This document shows, in pieces, positions 19,572 to 27,871 of a DNA stretch of 64,000 nt. Every line of letters starts with the position of its first letter. Position 1 is the stretch's first letter. Under the pieces are notes generated by a model that saw nothing but the letters and a program-made list of their open reading frames with translations, was not told the DNA's origin and searched no databases. The translations under genes were made by a program, and so were the position numbers. Origin of the DNA: DASQBT01 sp963746955 (GTDB lineage Bacteria; Pseudomonadota; Gammaproteobacteria; Burkholderiales; Thiobacillaceae); assembly GCA_963746955.1 (NCBI GenBank), contig CAVVDR010000009.1, forward strand, positions 496,001 through 560,000, written 5' to 3'.

Positions 19572-19709
19572 CCAGGAAATGAAACGCGGGGAAGACCGAA
19601 AGGGTGTCCACAGGGAAGTACGGGCGGATCTGGGAGGCTATCCATTTTCTCCCTCACCTCTGACCTCCCTAATTGATCTTCATCCCCTCGCATCTCTGCG
19701 CTGAATAAT

Positions 19710-20357
19710 TTGTCCCCTATCGGCATTCTCGGCGGCACCTTCGACCCAATCCACTACGGCCATCTGCGAATGGCGGAAGAACTGGCCGGATGGCTGGCGC
19801 TGGAACACGTGCGCTTCATCCCTGCCTCGCAGCCGCCGCACCGCAGCCAGCCCCGCACCGGCGTAGGCCATCGGATGGAAATGGCCCGCCTGGCGATAAC
19901 CGGCAATTCGAGGTTCACCCTGGATGCGCGCGAAGCGGAACGCAAGGGTGCCAGCTATACGGAGGAAACCCTGACCAGTCTGCGCCAGGAGATGGGCCCG
20001 GACCTTCCCCTCTGGCTGTTCATGGGGGCAGACGCGTTTCTGGGCTTGAACACCTGGAAAAGATGGCAGCAACTGATTGCGCTGACCAATATCGCGGTAG
20101 CCCACCGACCGGGTTACCGCTTGGCCCAGGCCGATGCGCTGGCCGACGACCTGCGCGCGGTCTTGCAGCGGCATCAGGTCAGGGAAGCGTTGCCGAACCA
20201 GGCTGCAGGGCAGATCATCCTGCGGCCGGTCACTCAACTTGACATATCCGCCACCGCCATTCGCAACGCCATCCGGGAAGGCAACAGTCCACGCTACCTG
20301 CTGCCTGAACCGGTGCTGGACTATATACACGCCAACCATCTCTATTTGCACGCATGA
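19710..20357 (+). CDS. nadD: Nicotinate-nucleotide adenylyltransferase
   Basis: This 215-residue protein adenylylates nicotinate mononucleotide in NAD synthesis. The nucleotidyltransferase motif GGTFDPIHYGH occupies residues 8-18, and a second motif, ISATAIR, lies near the end. The only start that keeps the motif at the usual distance is TTG at 19710, which may limit expression. It overlaps rsfS by four bases (ATGA), the common nadD-rsfS-rlmH arrangement. The 138 bases before it, after proA, contain no gene. Confidence 0.93.
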   Translation: MSPIGILGGTFDPIHYGHLRMAEELAGWLALEHVRFIPASQPPHRSQPRTGVGHRMEMARLAITGNSRFTLDAREAERKGASYTEETLTSLRQEMGPDLPLWLFMGADAFLGLNTWKRWQQLIALTNIAVAHRPGYRLAQADALADDLRAVLQRHQVREALPNQAAGQIILRPVTQLDISATAIRNAIREGNSPRYLLPEPVLDYIHANHLYLHA

Positions 20358-20755
20358 ATCTCCAAAACAAAGTGAAGGCCATGGTGGCCGCGCTGGAAGA
20401 CATCAAGGCCCGCGACATCCTGGTGCTGGACACCAGGCCGCTCACGTCCCTGTTCGATCGGGTCATCATCGCCAGCAGCGATTCCGCCCGCCAGACCCGG
20501 TCTCTGGCACGCAGCGTGCACGACAAGGCAGCGGAGCTTGGCCTGCACATAATCGGCATGGAGGGTGAGGAAGGCGGGGAGTGGATACTGGTGGACCTGG
20601 GCGACATCGTGGTTCACGTGATGCAGGCTGCGGCCCGGCAGTATTACAACCTGGAGGAATTGTGGGGCGGCGGCGTGAACAGCAAGGGTGGGTCCCGCGC
20701 AGGAGGACTCCGCGCGTCAGCAAATACCGCCAACCGCCGACGCGAAGGTGGGTGA
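20354..20755 (+). CDS. rsfS: Ribosomal silencing factor RsfS, with C-terminal extension
   Basis: RsfS binds ribosomal protein uL14 and blocks subunit joining in slow growth. The core (KARDILVLDTRPLTSLFD near residues 18-33, EGEEGGEWILVDLGD, and the end YYNLEELWG) is intact. Family members usually stop soon after this point at about 105-115 residues, whereas this one runs to 133 with a glycine and arginine-rich tail (from about 20665). The tail bases are unlike the core in codon pattern and may be an inserted or drifted end. Coupled to nadD. Confidence 0.92.
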   Translation: MNLQNKVKAMVAALEDIKARDILVLDTRPLTSLFDRVIIASSDSARQTRSLARSVHDKAAELGLHIIGMEGEEGGEWILVDLGDIVVHVMQAAARQYYNLEELWGGGVNSKGGSRAGGLRASANTANRRREGG

Positions 20756-20833
20756 GGTGCGAGACCGCCCGTGGAGACGCCGGTATGAGCGGCCGCAGAC
20801 CACAGGCCGGGTAGCCCCCGCGGAATTGCCGCG

Positions 20834-21304
20834 ATGAAATTGCACATTCTCGCCATCGGCCACAAGATGCCCGCCTGGATTGACGCAGGAGTGCATGAAT
20901 ATACCCGTCGCATGCCAACCGATGCGGTCGTGGAGATGACCGAACTCAAGCCGGGAAAACGCGCAGCCGGTGCCTCCACCCCTGGCATACAGGAACGGGA
21001 GGCCGAGCGCATCCGCTCTGCCCTGCCAGTCCGGGCTCTGTTGGTGGCGCTGGACGAACGGGGCAGGCAGCTCACCACTGTCGAGCTTGCGCAATACCTG
21101 GCGCGCTGGATGCAGGATGGTGCAAACCCCTGCTTCGTCATCGGCGGCGCCGACGGCCTGGGCGCTTCGGTGCGCAAGAACGCGGACCTGTTATGGGGCT
21201 TGTCCCGCCTGACCCTGCCCCACGGGCTGGTCCGGATTATGCTGGCGGAACAACTTTACCGGGCCGTTTCGCTGCTGAAAGGCCATCCCTACCACCGCGA
21301 CTAG
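20834..21304 (+). CDS. rlmH: 23S rRNA pseudouridine(1915) N3-methyltransferase RlmH
   Basis: This 156-residue SPOUT methyltransferase modifies pseudouridine 1915 of 23S rRNA in assembled ribosomes. It starts MKLHILAIGHKMPAW, has the SAM-binding knot sequence FVIGGADGLG near residues 101-110 and ends LLKGHPYHRD, close to the family's HPYHRE end. Length is normal. It follows rsfS after a 78-base gap, the usual order. Confidence 0.95.
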   Translation: MKLHILAIGHKMPAWIDAGVHEYTRRMPTDAVVEMTELKPGKRAAGASTPGIQEREAERIRSALPVRALLVALDERGRQLTTVELAQYLARWMQDGANPCFVIGGADGLGASVRKNADLLWGLSRLTLPHGLVRIMLAEQLYRAVSLLKGHPYHRD

Positions 21305-21461
21305 ACAAGGTCTCCGACGAAGGTCTCCAGTGGAGAGCCAGTAGTGACATAAGGTGGGAGAGAACCTCCGGATGATCGCCGCCGGGTGTCCGAGCACGAG
21401 CCCTCAGGGGAGCGCTTGGCGTGTCGTTGACTCAGCCTGGATCCATGCTCAAACGAATTCC

Positions 21462-22076
21462 ATGAACTATCAGGACAACCGCATTTACCTGGCTTCCCAG
21501 TCGCCCCGACGACGGGAATTGCTCAAGCAGATCGGTGCGCACTTTGAAGTGCTGCCCCTTCGCTCCTCCCCGTACCGCGAGGACGTGCTGGAAATCCCCG
21601 CGGACGGCGAAGCGCCGCTGGATTTTGCGCGGCGCTTGGCGCAGGAAAAAGCCGAGTGCGGGACCAAAATGGCACGCCATCGGCACATGCTGATGCTCCC
21701 GGTACTGGGGGCAGACACCCTGCTCGACCTGAGAGGCGAGATTATTGGCAAGCCCCGCGACCTCGCCCATGCACGCGAGGTTTTGCAGCGCCTTTCTGGA
21801 CGAATTCACTGGGTGCATACTGGGATCGCGCTGGCCTGGGGCGAGCGGGTGGAAACCAGCTTCTCCTCGAGCAAGGTGTCGTTTGCCGCGCTCTCCGCAA
21901 CGCAAATCGAACGCTACCTGCAATCGGGCGAAGCGTTGGACAAGGCCGGCGCATATGGAATACAGGGCCGCGCGGCAGCTTTCATCCGGCGTATCGAAGG
22001 CAGCCATTCGGGAATTATGGGTTTGCCTCTGTTTGAAACCGCGGCATTATTGCGGCTGGCCGGTCTCACCGTGTAG
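21462..22076 (+). CDS. maf: Maf family nucleoside triphosphate pyrophosphatase, YhdE type
   Basis: This 204-residue protein begins NRIYLASQSPRRRELLKQIG, the Maf signature (residues 6-25), and has the conserved LGADTLLDLRGEIIGKP segment. YhdE-type Maf proteins hydrolyse dTTP, UTP and modified nucleotides. The ATG at 21462 is used because homology starts there; the frame is open 36 codons further upstream. The neighbour rng is the usual partner of the YhdE subtype, which supports the subtype call. The 157 bases before it hold no gene. Confidence 0.9.
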   Translation: MNYQDNRIYLASQSPRRRELLKQIGAHFEVLPLRSSPYREDVLEIPADGEAPLDFARRLAQEKAECGTKMARHRHMLMLPVLGADTLLDLRGEIIGKPRDLAHAREVLQRLSGRIHWVHTGIALAWGERVETSFSSSKVSFAALSATQIERYLQSGEALDKAGAYGIQGRAAAFIRRIEGSHSGIMGLPLFETAALLRLAGLTV

Positions 22077-22161
22077 TGAGCGTGTGTCAACCCTCATTTC
22101 ACGCCCTAGTTTTCAATCAAAGCATCTGGCCGTGCTCTGATTGAGAATTGGAGAATTCGCC

Positions 22162-23616
22162 ATGAGCGAAGAGATACTGGTTAACGTCACCCCTCAGGAG
22201 ACACGGGTGGCAGTGCTGCACCTGGGCTCGGTTCAGGAATTGCACATCGAACGGGCTTCCTGCCGAGGACTGGTGAGCAATATCTATCTGGGCCGCGTAG
22301 CTCGGGTGCTGCCGGGAATGCAGTCCGCGTTCATCGAAATCGGTCTGGAGCGCGCCGCCTTCCTGCATGTGGCTGACATCTGGTATACGGGCCGGAACGA
22401 CGATGAAGTGCGTCCGATCGAGCGCATCCTGCATGAAGGACAAACCCTCGTGGTGCAGGTGATAAAAGATCCCATCGGCACCAAGGGGGCGCGATTGTCC
22501 ACCCAGATCAGCTTCGCCGGCCGCTATCTGGTCTATCTGCCGCAAGAATCCCACATTGGCATCTCGCAGAAGATCGAGGGCGAAGAGGAGCGGGAGCTGC
22601 TGCGCCAGAAGCTGCATCAACTGATTCCGCCGGAGGAACACGGCGGATTCATCGTCCGTACCGTGGCGGAGAGTGCCAGCGATGCGGACATGCTGGCGGA
22701 CATCGCCTACCTGCGCAAACTGTGGGATGACATCGAGGGTCGGGCAAATCATTGCATCGCACCCTGCAGCCTGTATTCGGACCTGAATCTGAGCCTGCGC
22801 GTGGTGCGAGATTTCGTCAATCCCGAAACGGTACGGATTCTGGTCGATTCGCGCGAAACTTTTCAGAAGATGTATGAGTTCGCCCATAACTACAGCAGTC
22901 TGGGCAGCGACAGGCTGCAGCATTACAGCGCCGAGCGCCCGCTGTTCGATCTGCACGCGATCGAGGAAGAAATCGAAAAGGCGCTGGCCCGGCGGGTCGA
23001 TCTCAAATCCGGCGGCTACCTGATTATCGACCAGACCGAAGCGCTCACCACGATCGACGTCAACACGGGCGCTTACGTCGGTGCGCGCAATTTTGACGAC
23101 ACCATTTTCAAGACCAACCTGGAAGCGGCGCAAACCATTGCGCGCCAGCTGCGATTGAGAAATCTGGGCGGCATTATCATCATCGATTTCATCGACATGG
23201 AGAATGGCGAGCACCGGGACGCGGTACTGGCGGAGCTGAAGAAAGCCCTCATCCGCGACTCCACCCGCACCTCTGTCAGCGGGTTTTCCTCCCTGGGGCT
23301 GGTTGAGATGACCCGCAAGCGCACCCGCGAATCCCTGGCCCATATCCTCTGCGAGCCCTGCCCCACCTGCCAGGGCCGCGGCCAGATCAAGACCGCCCGC
23401 ACCGTCTGCTACGACATCCTGCGTGAAATCCTTCGCGAAGCGCGCCAGTTCGATGCACGCGAGTATCGCATTCTGGCTTCCCAAGGCGTAATTGATTTGT
23501 TTCTGGATGAAGAGTCACAGAGTCTCGCCCAGTTGGGAGATTTCATCGGCAAGCCGATTTCATTGCAGGTGGAAACCGCTTATAGCCAGGAGCAGTTCGA
23601 CATCATTCTGCTGTAG
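22162..23616 (+). CDS. rng: Ribonuclease G
   Basis: This 484-residue RNase E/G family endoribonuclease processes 16S rRNA and mRNAs. An S1 domain (SNIYLGRVARVLPGMQSAF, about residues 41-59) is followed by the catalytic region with TTIDVNTGAYVG and IIIDFIDMEN, whose aspartates bind magnesium, and a CEPCPTCQGRG zinc-link motif near residue 400. It lacks the long C-terminal tail of RNase E. The start at 22162 has GGAG upstream. It ends the forward cluster. Confidence 0.95.
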   Translation: MSEEILVNVTPQETRVAVLHLGSVQELHIERASCRGLVSNIYLGRVARVLPGMQSAFIEIGLERAAFLHVADIWYTGRNDDEVRPIERILHEGQTLVVQVIKDPIGTKGARLSTQISFAGRYLVYLPQESHIGISQKIEGEEERELLRQKLHQLIPPEEHGGFIVRTVAESASDADMLADIAYLRKLWDDIEGRANHCIAPCSLYSDLNLSLRVVRDFVNPETVRILVDSRETFQKMYEFAHNYSSLGSDRLQHYSAERPLFDLHAIEEEIEKALARRVDLKSGGYLIIDQTEALTTIDVNTGAYVGARNFDDTIFKTNLEAAQTIARQLRLRNLGGIIIIDFIDMENGEHRDAVLAELKKALIRDSTRTSVSGFSSLGLVEMTRKRTRESLAHILCEPCPTCQGRGQIKTARTVCYDILREILREARQFDAREYRILASQGVIDLFLDEESQSLAQLGDFIGKPISLQVETAYSQEQFDIILL

Positions 23617-23619
23617 GAA

Positions 23620-23633
23620 GCGCTGATCAGCGC
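23620..23633 (+). other. Perfect 14-base palindrome after rng
   Basis: GCGCTGATCAGCGC begins three bases after the rng stop. It can form a hairpin at the mRNA end, but no T tract follows, so it is not a standard intrinsic terminator. It could stabilise the transcript or be a protein binding site. Confidence 0.35.
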
Positions 23634-23792
23634 CTCAATAGCCGCAGAGTTCCCTGAATACGAGAGGCAATTTAGGTTATTGACCAAAGCGCACGTTCTG
23701 TGGCCGGCCTTCACTCTGCACTTTCCACGAACGCCGCAGCCCATTGCTTTCGATTCCACAGCCGTCATACCCTCAGCGTCCGACCACCCCAC

Positions 23793-25691
23793 TCAGTCTT
23801 TCAGCCGCGCGGCCAACCCATCCAGGGCGGTGCGCTGTCGCTTCAGTTCGGCGGCCTCGCTTTTCAGCTCCAGCATGCGAGCCTTCAACTGGTCCATGTT
23901 GGCCAGGGTTTGCTTAAGATTGTCCAGACGTGATCCCAGCAAGGTTTTGTGTTCCATGATCCGTACCATGATGGGATCCAGTGCGATGCGCAGCCATCGT
24001 TCCGCATCCTTTGCCGCCAGACTGAATGCCTTGTGCAGTTCGTCCGCCACGCCCCCATAGAAGCGCCGGATCATGAAGCGTTTTTCCACCAGCAGATTGG
24101 CCGGATCCGAGCAGAATACCTCGGTCTGCCGCACCAATCTCTGGATCCGGCGATCGTAAGCGGCGAGCTCCAGCGAAGGAATTACCATGGCGGCCAGACC
24201 ATGCTCCCGGTGGAAGCGCTCGCTGGCTTGATCGAGATAGGTTTTCACATTGCCTGACAGCTGGCTGGCCCTGGAAAAGCGGTTCCTGACCCGATCGGCC
24301 ACGTCGCGCATGTTTTCGATCAGCCCATTGGTGGTCCAGCGCCCTTCCATTCTTGCATGCGCCTCGCTTAACAGCTCATCCAGTGCGTGCAAATCAAGCT
24401 TGTGCCTCAATTTGTCTCCCTGGAGCATGACCGTGCTGCGCGTCAGCTTGAATTCATCCGCGGCGACCTCGTAACGCTCTTTGTCTTTCACCATCCGCTC
24501 GCGCATTTTCTGGATCGCGTCCTTGCTCTTGCCAGTCAGCCCGGAAAGATCCTGCCACTCCAGGACTACCGCGCGCATCCGCCCAGCCAGACGCTCGCGC
24601 TGGGCACCCAGCATGGCGCCAATTTCCGCGAGGGCAGCATGGGTGACTATTTCGCGCCGCGCCGGGATGATGGTGTTGCCCATGACCTGTTCCAGATTCA
24701 TCACCCCGGATCGCGCAATCAGGTCGGCATCCTTCTTCACCTTGCCGACCAAGGCTTTCTGGGCGGAGATGCTGAACACCTGGTTGACCGGCAGGTTGAG
24801 GATGCGGGCAGTGTCCGTCATCTGGCGCTGGATGGCGTCGCGGGTTTCGGCGTCACTCTTAAGCTCATCCCAGAGCATGTCTATCTTGTTGAGTACCGCG
24901 ACATGATAGTTCGCGTGGCATTGAACGTATTTCTCCCAGATTTCCAGGTCGGACTTGGTCACCCCGCTATCGGCGGCAAGCAGGAACAGCACGGCATGAG
25001 CGCTGGGGATGGCCGAGAGGGTCAGTTCCGGTTCAGCGCCCAGGGCATTCAGGCCCGGCGTATCCAGAATGGTGAGCCCGGCCTCGAGCAGGGGGTGGGG
25101 AATATTGAGCATGGCATAGCGCCACGCAGGGATTTCGACCGTGCCGTCTTCGTGGCTGATATGGGTCAGGTCGTTCTCGTCCGACAAGCCCAGCGCCCGG
25201 GCGTCTCCAGGTGCAACGTGCTTCACCTCGGACAGCATGCCCAAGATACGGGCCATTTCTTCGGGCTGGTCCGGATCCAGCTTGATCCGGCTCCATTCCA
25301 CCGGTCGCAGTTTAAGGTGGGCAAGGGATACCACGCCCAGGCGGGATTCGATCGGCAACAGACGCAGGCCCGGTTCCTCCTGCGGATCGAAGTAGATTTC
25401 CGTCGGGCACATGGTGGTGCGTCCTGCATCGGAAGGCAGCAGACGGCAGCCGTAATCGGCAAAGAACAGGGCATTGATAAGCTCTGTCTTGCCGCGCGAA
25501 AATTCCGCCACGAAGGCCAGTGTCAATCGGTCCTTCTTTAATGCGTCCGCCGTGTCGAGCAGGCGCAGGTTGCGTTCCACGTCCATGCCCCGGTGCCTAT
25601 CCAGCCAATCGGAGAAATCCAGGATGGCCGAAACGAGCCGGTCTCGCCGCGCGGTATAGTCAGCAATTTCGCGTTGCAGCAATGCGCTCAT
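23793..25691 (-). CDS. Dynamin-like GTPase family protein
   Basis: This 632-residue protein carries a dynamin-type GTPase domain: P-loop AEFSRGKT at residues 62-69, switch region threonines near 92-97, DTPGLNALG at 210-218 and NKID at 268-271. The rest is largely helical, and the last 45 residues form a predicted coiled coil (LKQTLANMDQLKARMLELK). I see no clear membrane helix, unlike some bacterial dynamins with a hydrophobic paddle. Bacterial dynamin-like proteins remodel or repair membranes, but the role of this one is unknown. Its start overlaps the stop of the YggU gene by four bases. Confidence 0.82.
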   Translation of the reverse strand: MSALLQREIADYTARRDRLVSAILDFSDWLDRHRGMDVERNLRLLDTADALKKDRLTLAFVAEFSRGKTELINALFFADYGCRLLPSDAGRTTMCPTEIYFDPQEEPGLRLLPIESRLGVVSLAHLKLRPVEWSRIKLDPDQPEEMARILGMLSEVKHVAPGDARALGLSDENDLTHISHEDGTVEIPAWRYAMLNIPHPLLEAGLTILDTPGLNALGAEPELTLSAIPSAHAVLFLLAADSGVTKSDLEIWEKYVQCHANYHVAVLNKIDMLWDELKSDAETRDAIQRQMTDTARILNLPVNQVFSISAQKALVGKVKKDADLIARSGVMNLEQVMGNTIIPARREIVTHAALAEIGAMLGAQRERLAGRMRAVVLEWQDLSGLTGKSKDAIQKMRERMVKDKERYEVAADEFKLTRSTVMLQGDKLRHKLDLHALDELLSEAHARMEGRWTTNGLIENMRDVADRVRNRFSRASQLSGNVKTYLDQASERFHREHGLAAMVIPSLELAAYDRRIQRLVRQTEVFCSDPANLLVEKRFMIRRFYGGVADELHKAFSLAAKDAERWLRIALDPIMVRIMEHKTLLGSRLDNLKQTLANMDQLKARMLELKSEAAELKRQRTALDGLAARLKD

Positions 25692-26005
25692 GGAACAAAG
25701 ACGCCTATTCTTCCCGTTAGCCGATGCAGAAACCCGTGGGGCGGGTTCTCGACAGCCAGCGTCTTAAAGCGGCTGGTCTGTCCGCGGATCAGTTTCACCC
25801 GTGATTTGGGCACACCCGCCGCCCTTGCAATGAATTCAATCAAGGCTTCATTAGCCGCATTATCGGCTGGCGGGGCGGAAATCTTGATCTTGAGCCGCTT
25901 GCCGTGCTCGCACACGATCGCGCTGATTCGGGCGCCGGGTTGGACATGGATATCCAGCAGCCAAACGCCGCGATCCTGGCAAGCCCAGGCAGGCAAGGTC
26001 TCCAT
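25688..26005 (-). CDS. yggU: DUF167 / YggU family protein
   Basis: This 105-residue protein has the DUF167 core: LDIHVQPGARISAI near residues 17-30 and KISAPPADNAANEALIEF near 41-58. The biochemical function of the family is unknown. It lies between yggT and the GTPase gene on the same strand, with a four-base overlap with the latter. The yggT-yggU-proC neighbourhood is widely conserved in proteobacteria. Confidence 0.85.
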   Translation of the reverse strand: METLPAWACQDRGVWLLDIHVQPGARISAIVCEHGKRLKIKISAPPADNAANEALIEFIARAAGVPKSRVKLIRGQTSRFKTLAVENPPHGFLHRLTGRIGVFVP

Positions 26006-26011
26006 CCTTCC

Positions 26012-26605
26012 TCAATACAGGGGAGGTAGCGAATACAGGGAACGTAGCGCCCCATCGAGCAAGGTCACGGGCACCCTGATGACCAGTAAAGAGATCAGCA
26101 GCAGTACCAGGGGGGACAGGTCCGCCCCCCCGACGTCCGGAAGCACCTGGCGTAGCGGCCTGAGGAAAGGTTCGGTCAAGGGATACATGACCGGAGCGAG
26201 AGGTGAATAGGGGTTGACCCAGGACAGAATGGCGCGAATCATCACCAGGCCCATCAGCAAATAGATGGCCAGCTTGACCAGTTCCACCAGCGCCAACCCG
26301 GCCAGGACGGGCCACACGCCGTGGTCCACCAAGGCAAAGGGGAAGCCGCCCAGCCAGCGCAGACTGACAGTGATGACAAACACCATCAGCCAGGCCAGAG
26401 CCAGGCTGGCCCAATCCACGCCGCCCCAGCCGGGAATGAAGCGCCGCGCAGGACGCACGGCGAAATCCGTCACCGCCACAACGAATTGGGAAAAAGGATT
26501 GGAAAATGGCACCCGCAACATCTGCATGACAAAGCGCAGCAGGAAGGCAATGGCCAGCAGGTTACCCAGCGTCTGAATAAGAAAAGACAGAGCCCCCACC
26601 AGCAT
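26012..26605 (-). CDS. yggT: YggT family integral membrane protein
   Basis: This 197-residue protein has two YGGT repeats, each with paired hydrophobic segments, around FSNPFSQFVVAVTDFAVRPARRF (near 34-56, here quoted only as a span) and YSLAPVMYPLTEPFLRPLR. Family members are implicated in osmotic stress or in cell division site proteins, depending on the lineage. The start overlaps the proC stop by one base, so translation is probably coupled. Confidence 0.87.
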   Translation of the reverse strand: MLVGALSFLIQTLGNLLAIAFLLRFVMQMLRVPFSNPFSQFVVAVTDFAVRPARRFIPGWGGVDWASLALAWLMVFVITVSLRWLGGFPFALVDHGVWPVLAGLALVELVKLAIYLLMGLVMIRAILSWVNPYSPLAPVMYPLTEPFLRPLRQVLPDVGGADLSPLVLLLISLLVIRVPVTLLDGALRSLYSLPPLY

Positions 26606-27423
26606 CAGGCCAGTCTCCCCAGCTCTTCGCCCAGCTTGATCGAACGGGCGTGAGCGGCCTTGACCGCGGCAGCAATGCCGTCCTTGACCATTCTGGCGTC
26701 CAGAGTGGCAATGCCCTGTTCGGTCGTTCCCCCCTTGGAGGTCACCTGGACGCGCAGTCGGGCTGGCTCCTCGCCGGATTCAAGCGCCAGGCGGGACGCA
26801 CCCAGAAAGGTTTGCAGCGCCAGAGTTCGCGCCGCGTCGGGTGCCAGCCCAACTTCCACCCCAGCAGCTTCCAGGGCTTCGATAAAGTAAAACACATAGG
26901 CTGGACCGCTGCCGGAAACCGCGGTGACCGCATCCAGCAGGCCTTCTTCCTTGACCCAGACTACGCCACCGACCGACCGCATGATACCCTCCGCCGCCGA
27001 GTGGCCTGCGGCATGAACACCCGGCGCCGCATACAGCCCGGTAATGCCTGCGCCGACCATGGCCGGCGTGTTGGGCATGGCGCGCACGATAGCGCCGTAC
27101 CCCCCCAGCCAACGTACCAGGTCCACAACCCTAATTCCCGCGGCAATGGATATCACGGTCTGGTCATGGAGCCTGGGGGCCAGAGCCGCGGCAACGCCGG
27201 GCAGTTGCTGGGGCTTGACCGCTAGCACGATCACCTCATGCAGTTTGGCTTCGCTCAGGTCCGCGACCAAGCGCAGCCCGAAGCGGCCAGCCAAGCGGGC
27301 GCGGGCTTCCGCCGATGGGTCCACCACCTCGAGCTGACTGCCCGACACACCGCTCGCAGTCAGCCCGCTTATGATAGCGGTGGCCATATTGCCTCCGCCG
27401 ATGAATGTCATGCCGCTATGCAT
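26605..27423 (-). CDS. proC: Pyrroline-5-carboxylate reductase
   Basis: This 272-residue enzyme performs the final step of proline synthesis, NAD(P)H-dependent reduction of pyrroline carboxylate. The Rossmann motif FIGGGNMATAI lies near residues 7-17 and the conserved SGSGPAYVFYFIEAL segment near 159-173. The ATG at 27423 has GAGG six bases upstream, which supports it over the ATG four codons further in. In many proteobacteria yggS precedes proC; here it is missing. Confidence 0.94.
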   Translation of the reverse strand: MHSGMTFIGGGNMATAIISGLTASGVSGSQLEVVDPSAEARARLAGRFGLRLVADLSEAKLHEVIVLAVKPQQLPGVAAALAPRLHDQTVISIAAGIRVVDLVRWLGGYGAIVRAMPNTPAMVGAGITGLYAAPGVHAAGHSAAEGIMRSVGGVVWVKEEGLLDAVTAVSGSGPAYVFYFIEALEAAGVEVGLAPDAARTLALQTFLGASRLALESGEEPARLRVQVTSKGGTTEQGIATLDARMVKDGIAAAVKAAHARSIKLGEELGRLA

Positions 27424-27871
27424 AGAAAGCCTCTAAGAATCGCACCTGGCCGCACCGAGAGCGATCCAAGCATTGGTATATTACGCCAGGATGTGCTTAC
27501 CCTCCTCTCGCCTGCGTTGCCATGAGAAAGCAATGGATGCAAGGCGCGGCGCCTGGCAACGTTCATTCCATTGCCAATCGCCGCAGCACCGCAGGCACGC
27601 TTTCCCGCTACAACCCTTTAGGGCCTTGGCGGGTCGGGCGCAGCACCTGCTCGGTGCAGGAACCTGTCGTCTAACCGATCAACTGCCTATGGTGGCCTCC
27701 TGGGCGGCACTATGGCATGCTGTGGCAATTCGCGTGTAAACGTGGCTCAGGTCGGGCCTGATTCGTCGGCTTCCAAGGGTTGCAGCGGACTCAAGTTAAT
27801 GATCAGCTCGACGTAATATATAGGCTTTAATACGGGATTATCCTGCCAAAAAACCTTCAGGACACAACGAC
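27424..27871. other. Gene-free, inverted-repeat-rich stretch between proC and pilT
   Basis: About 450 bases between divergent genes with no recognisable gene on either strand. yggS, which usually sits here, is absent and I cannot find a remnant. Inverted repeats include CGTTGCC (27515-27521) with GGCAACG (27555-27561), enclosing GGCGC-G-GCGCC (27543-27553), a crossing pair GCAATGG (27530-27536) with CCATTGC (27568-27574), and GCACC-N5-GGTGC (27643-27657). AT-rich sequence at 27811-27840 probably contains the pilT promoter. Confidence 0.45.

Noticed and set aside
22117..23484. A 455-codon open frame antisense to rng
   Set aside because: Composition artefact of a GC-rich gene; the RNase G frame on the plus strand has all motifs.
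27713..27728. Sigma-54-like sequence TGGCATGCTGTGGCAA before pilT
   Set aside because: The GG and GC dinucleotides are 11 rather than 12 bases apart, and the -12 box reads GGC instead of TGC.
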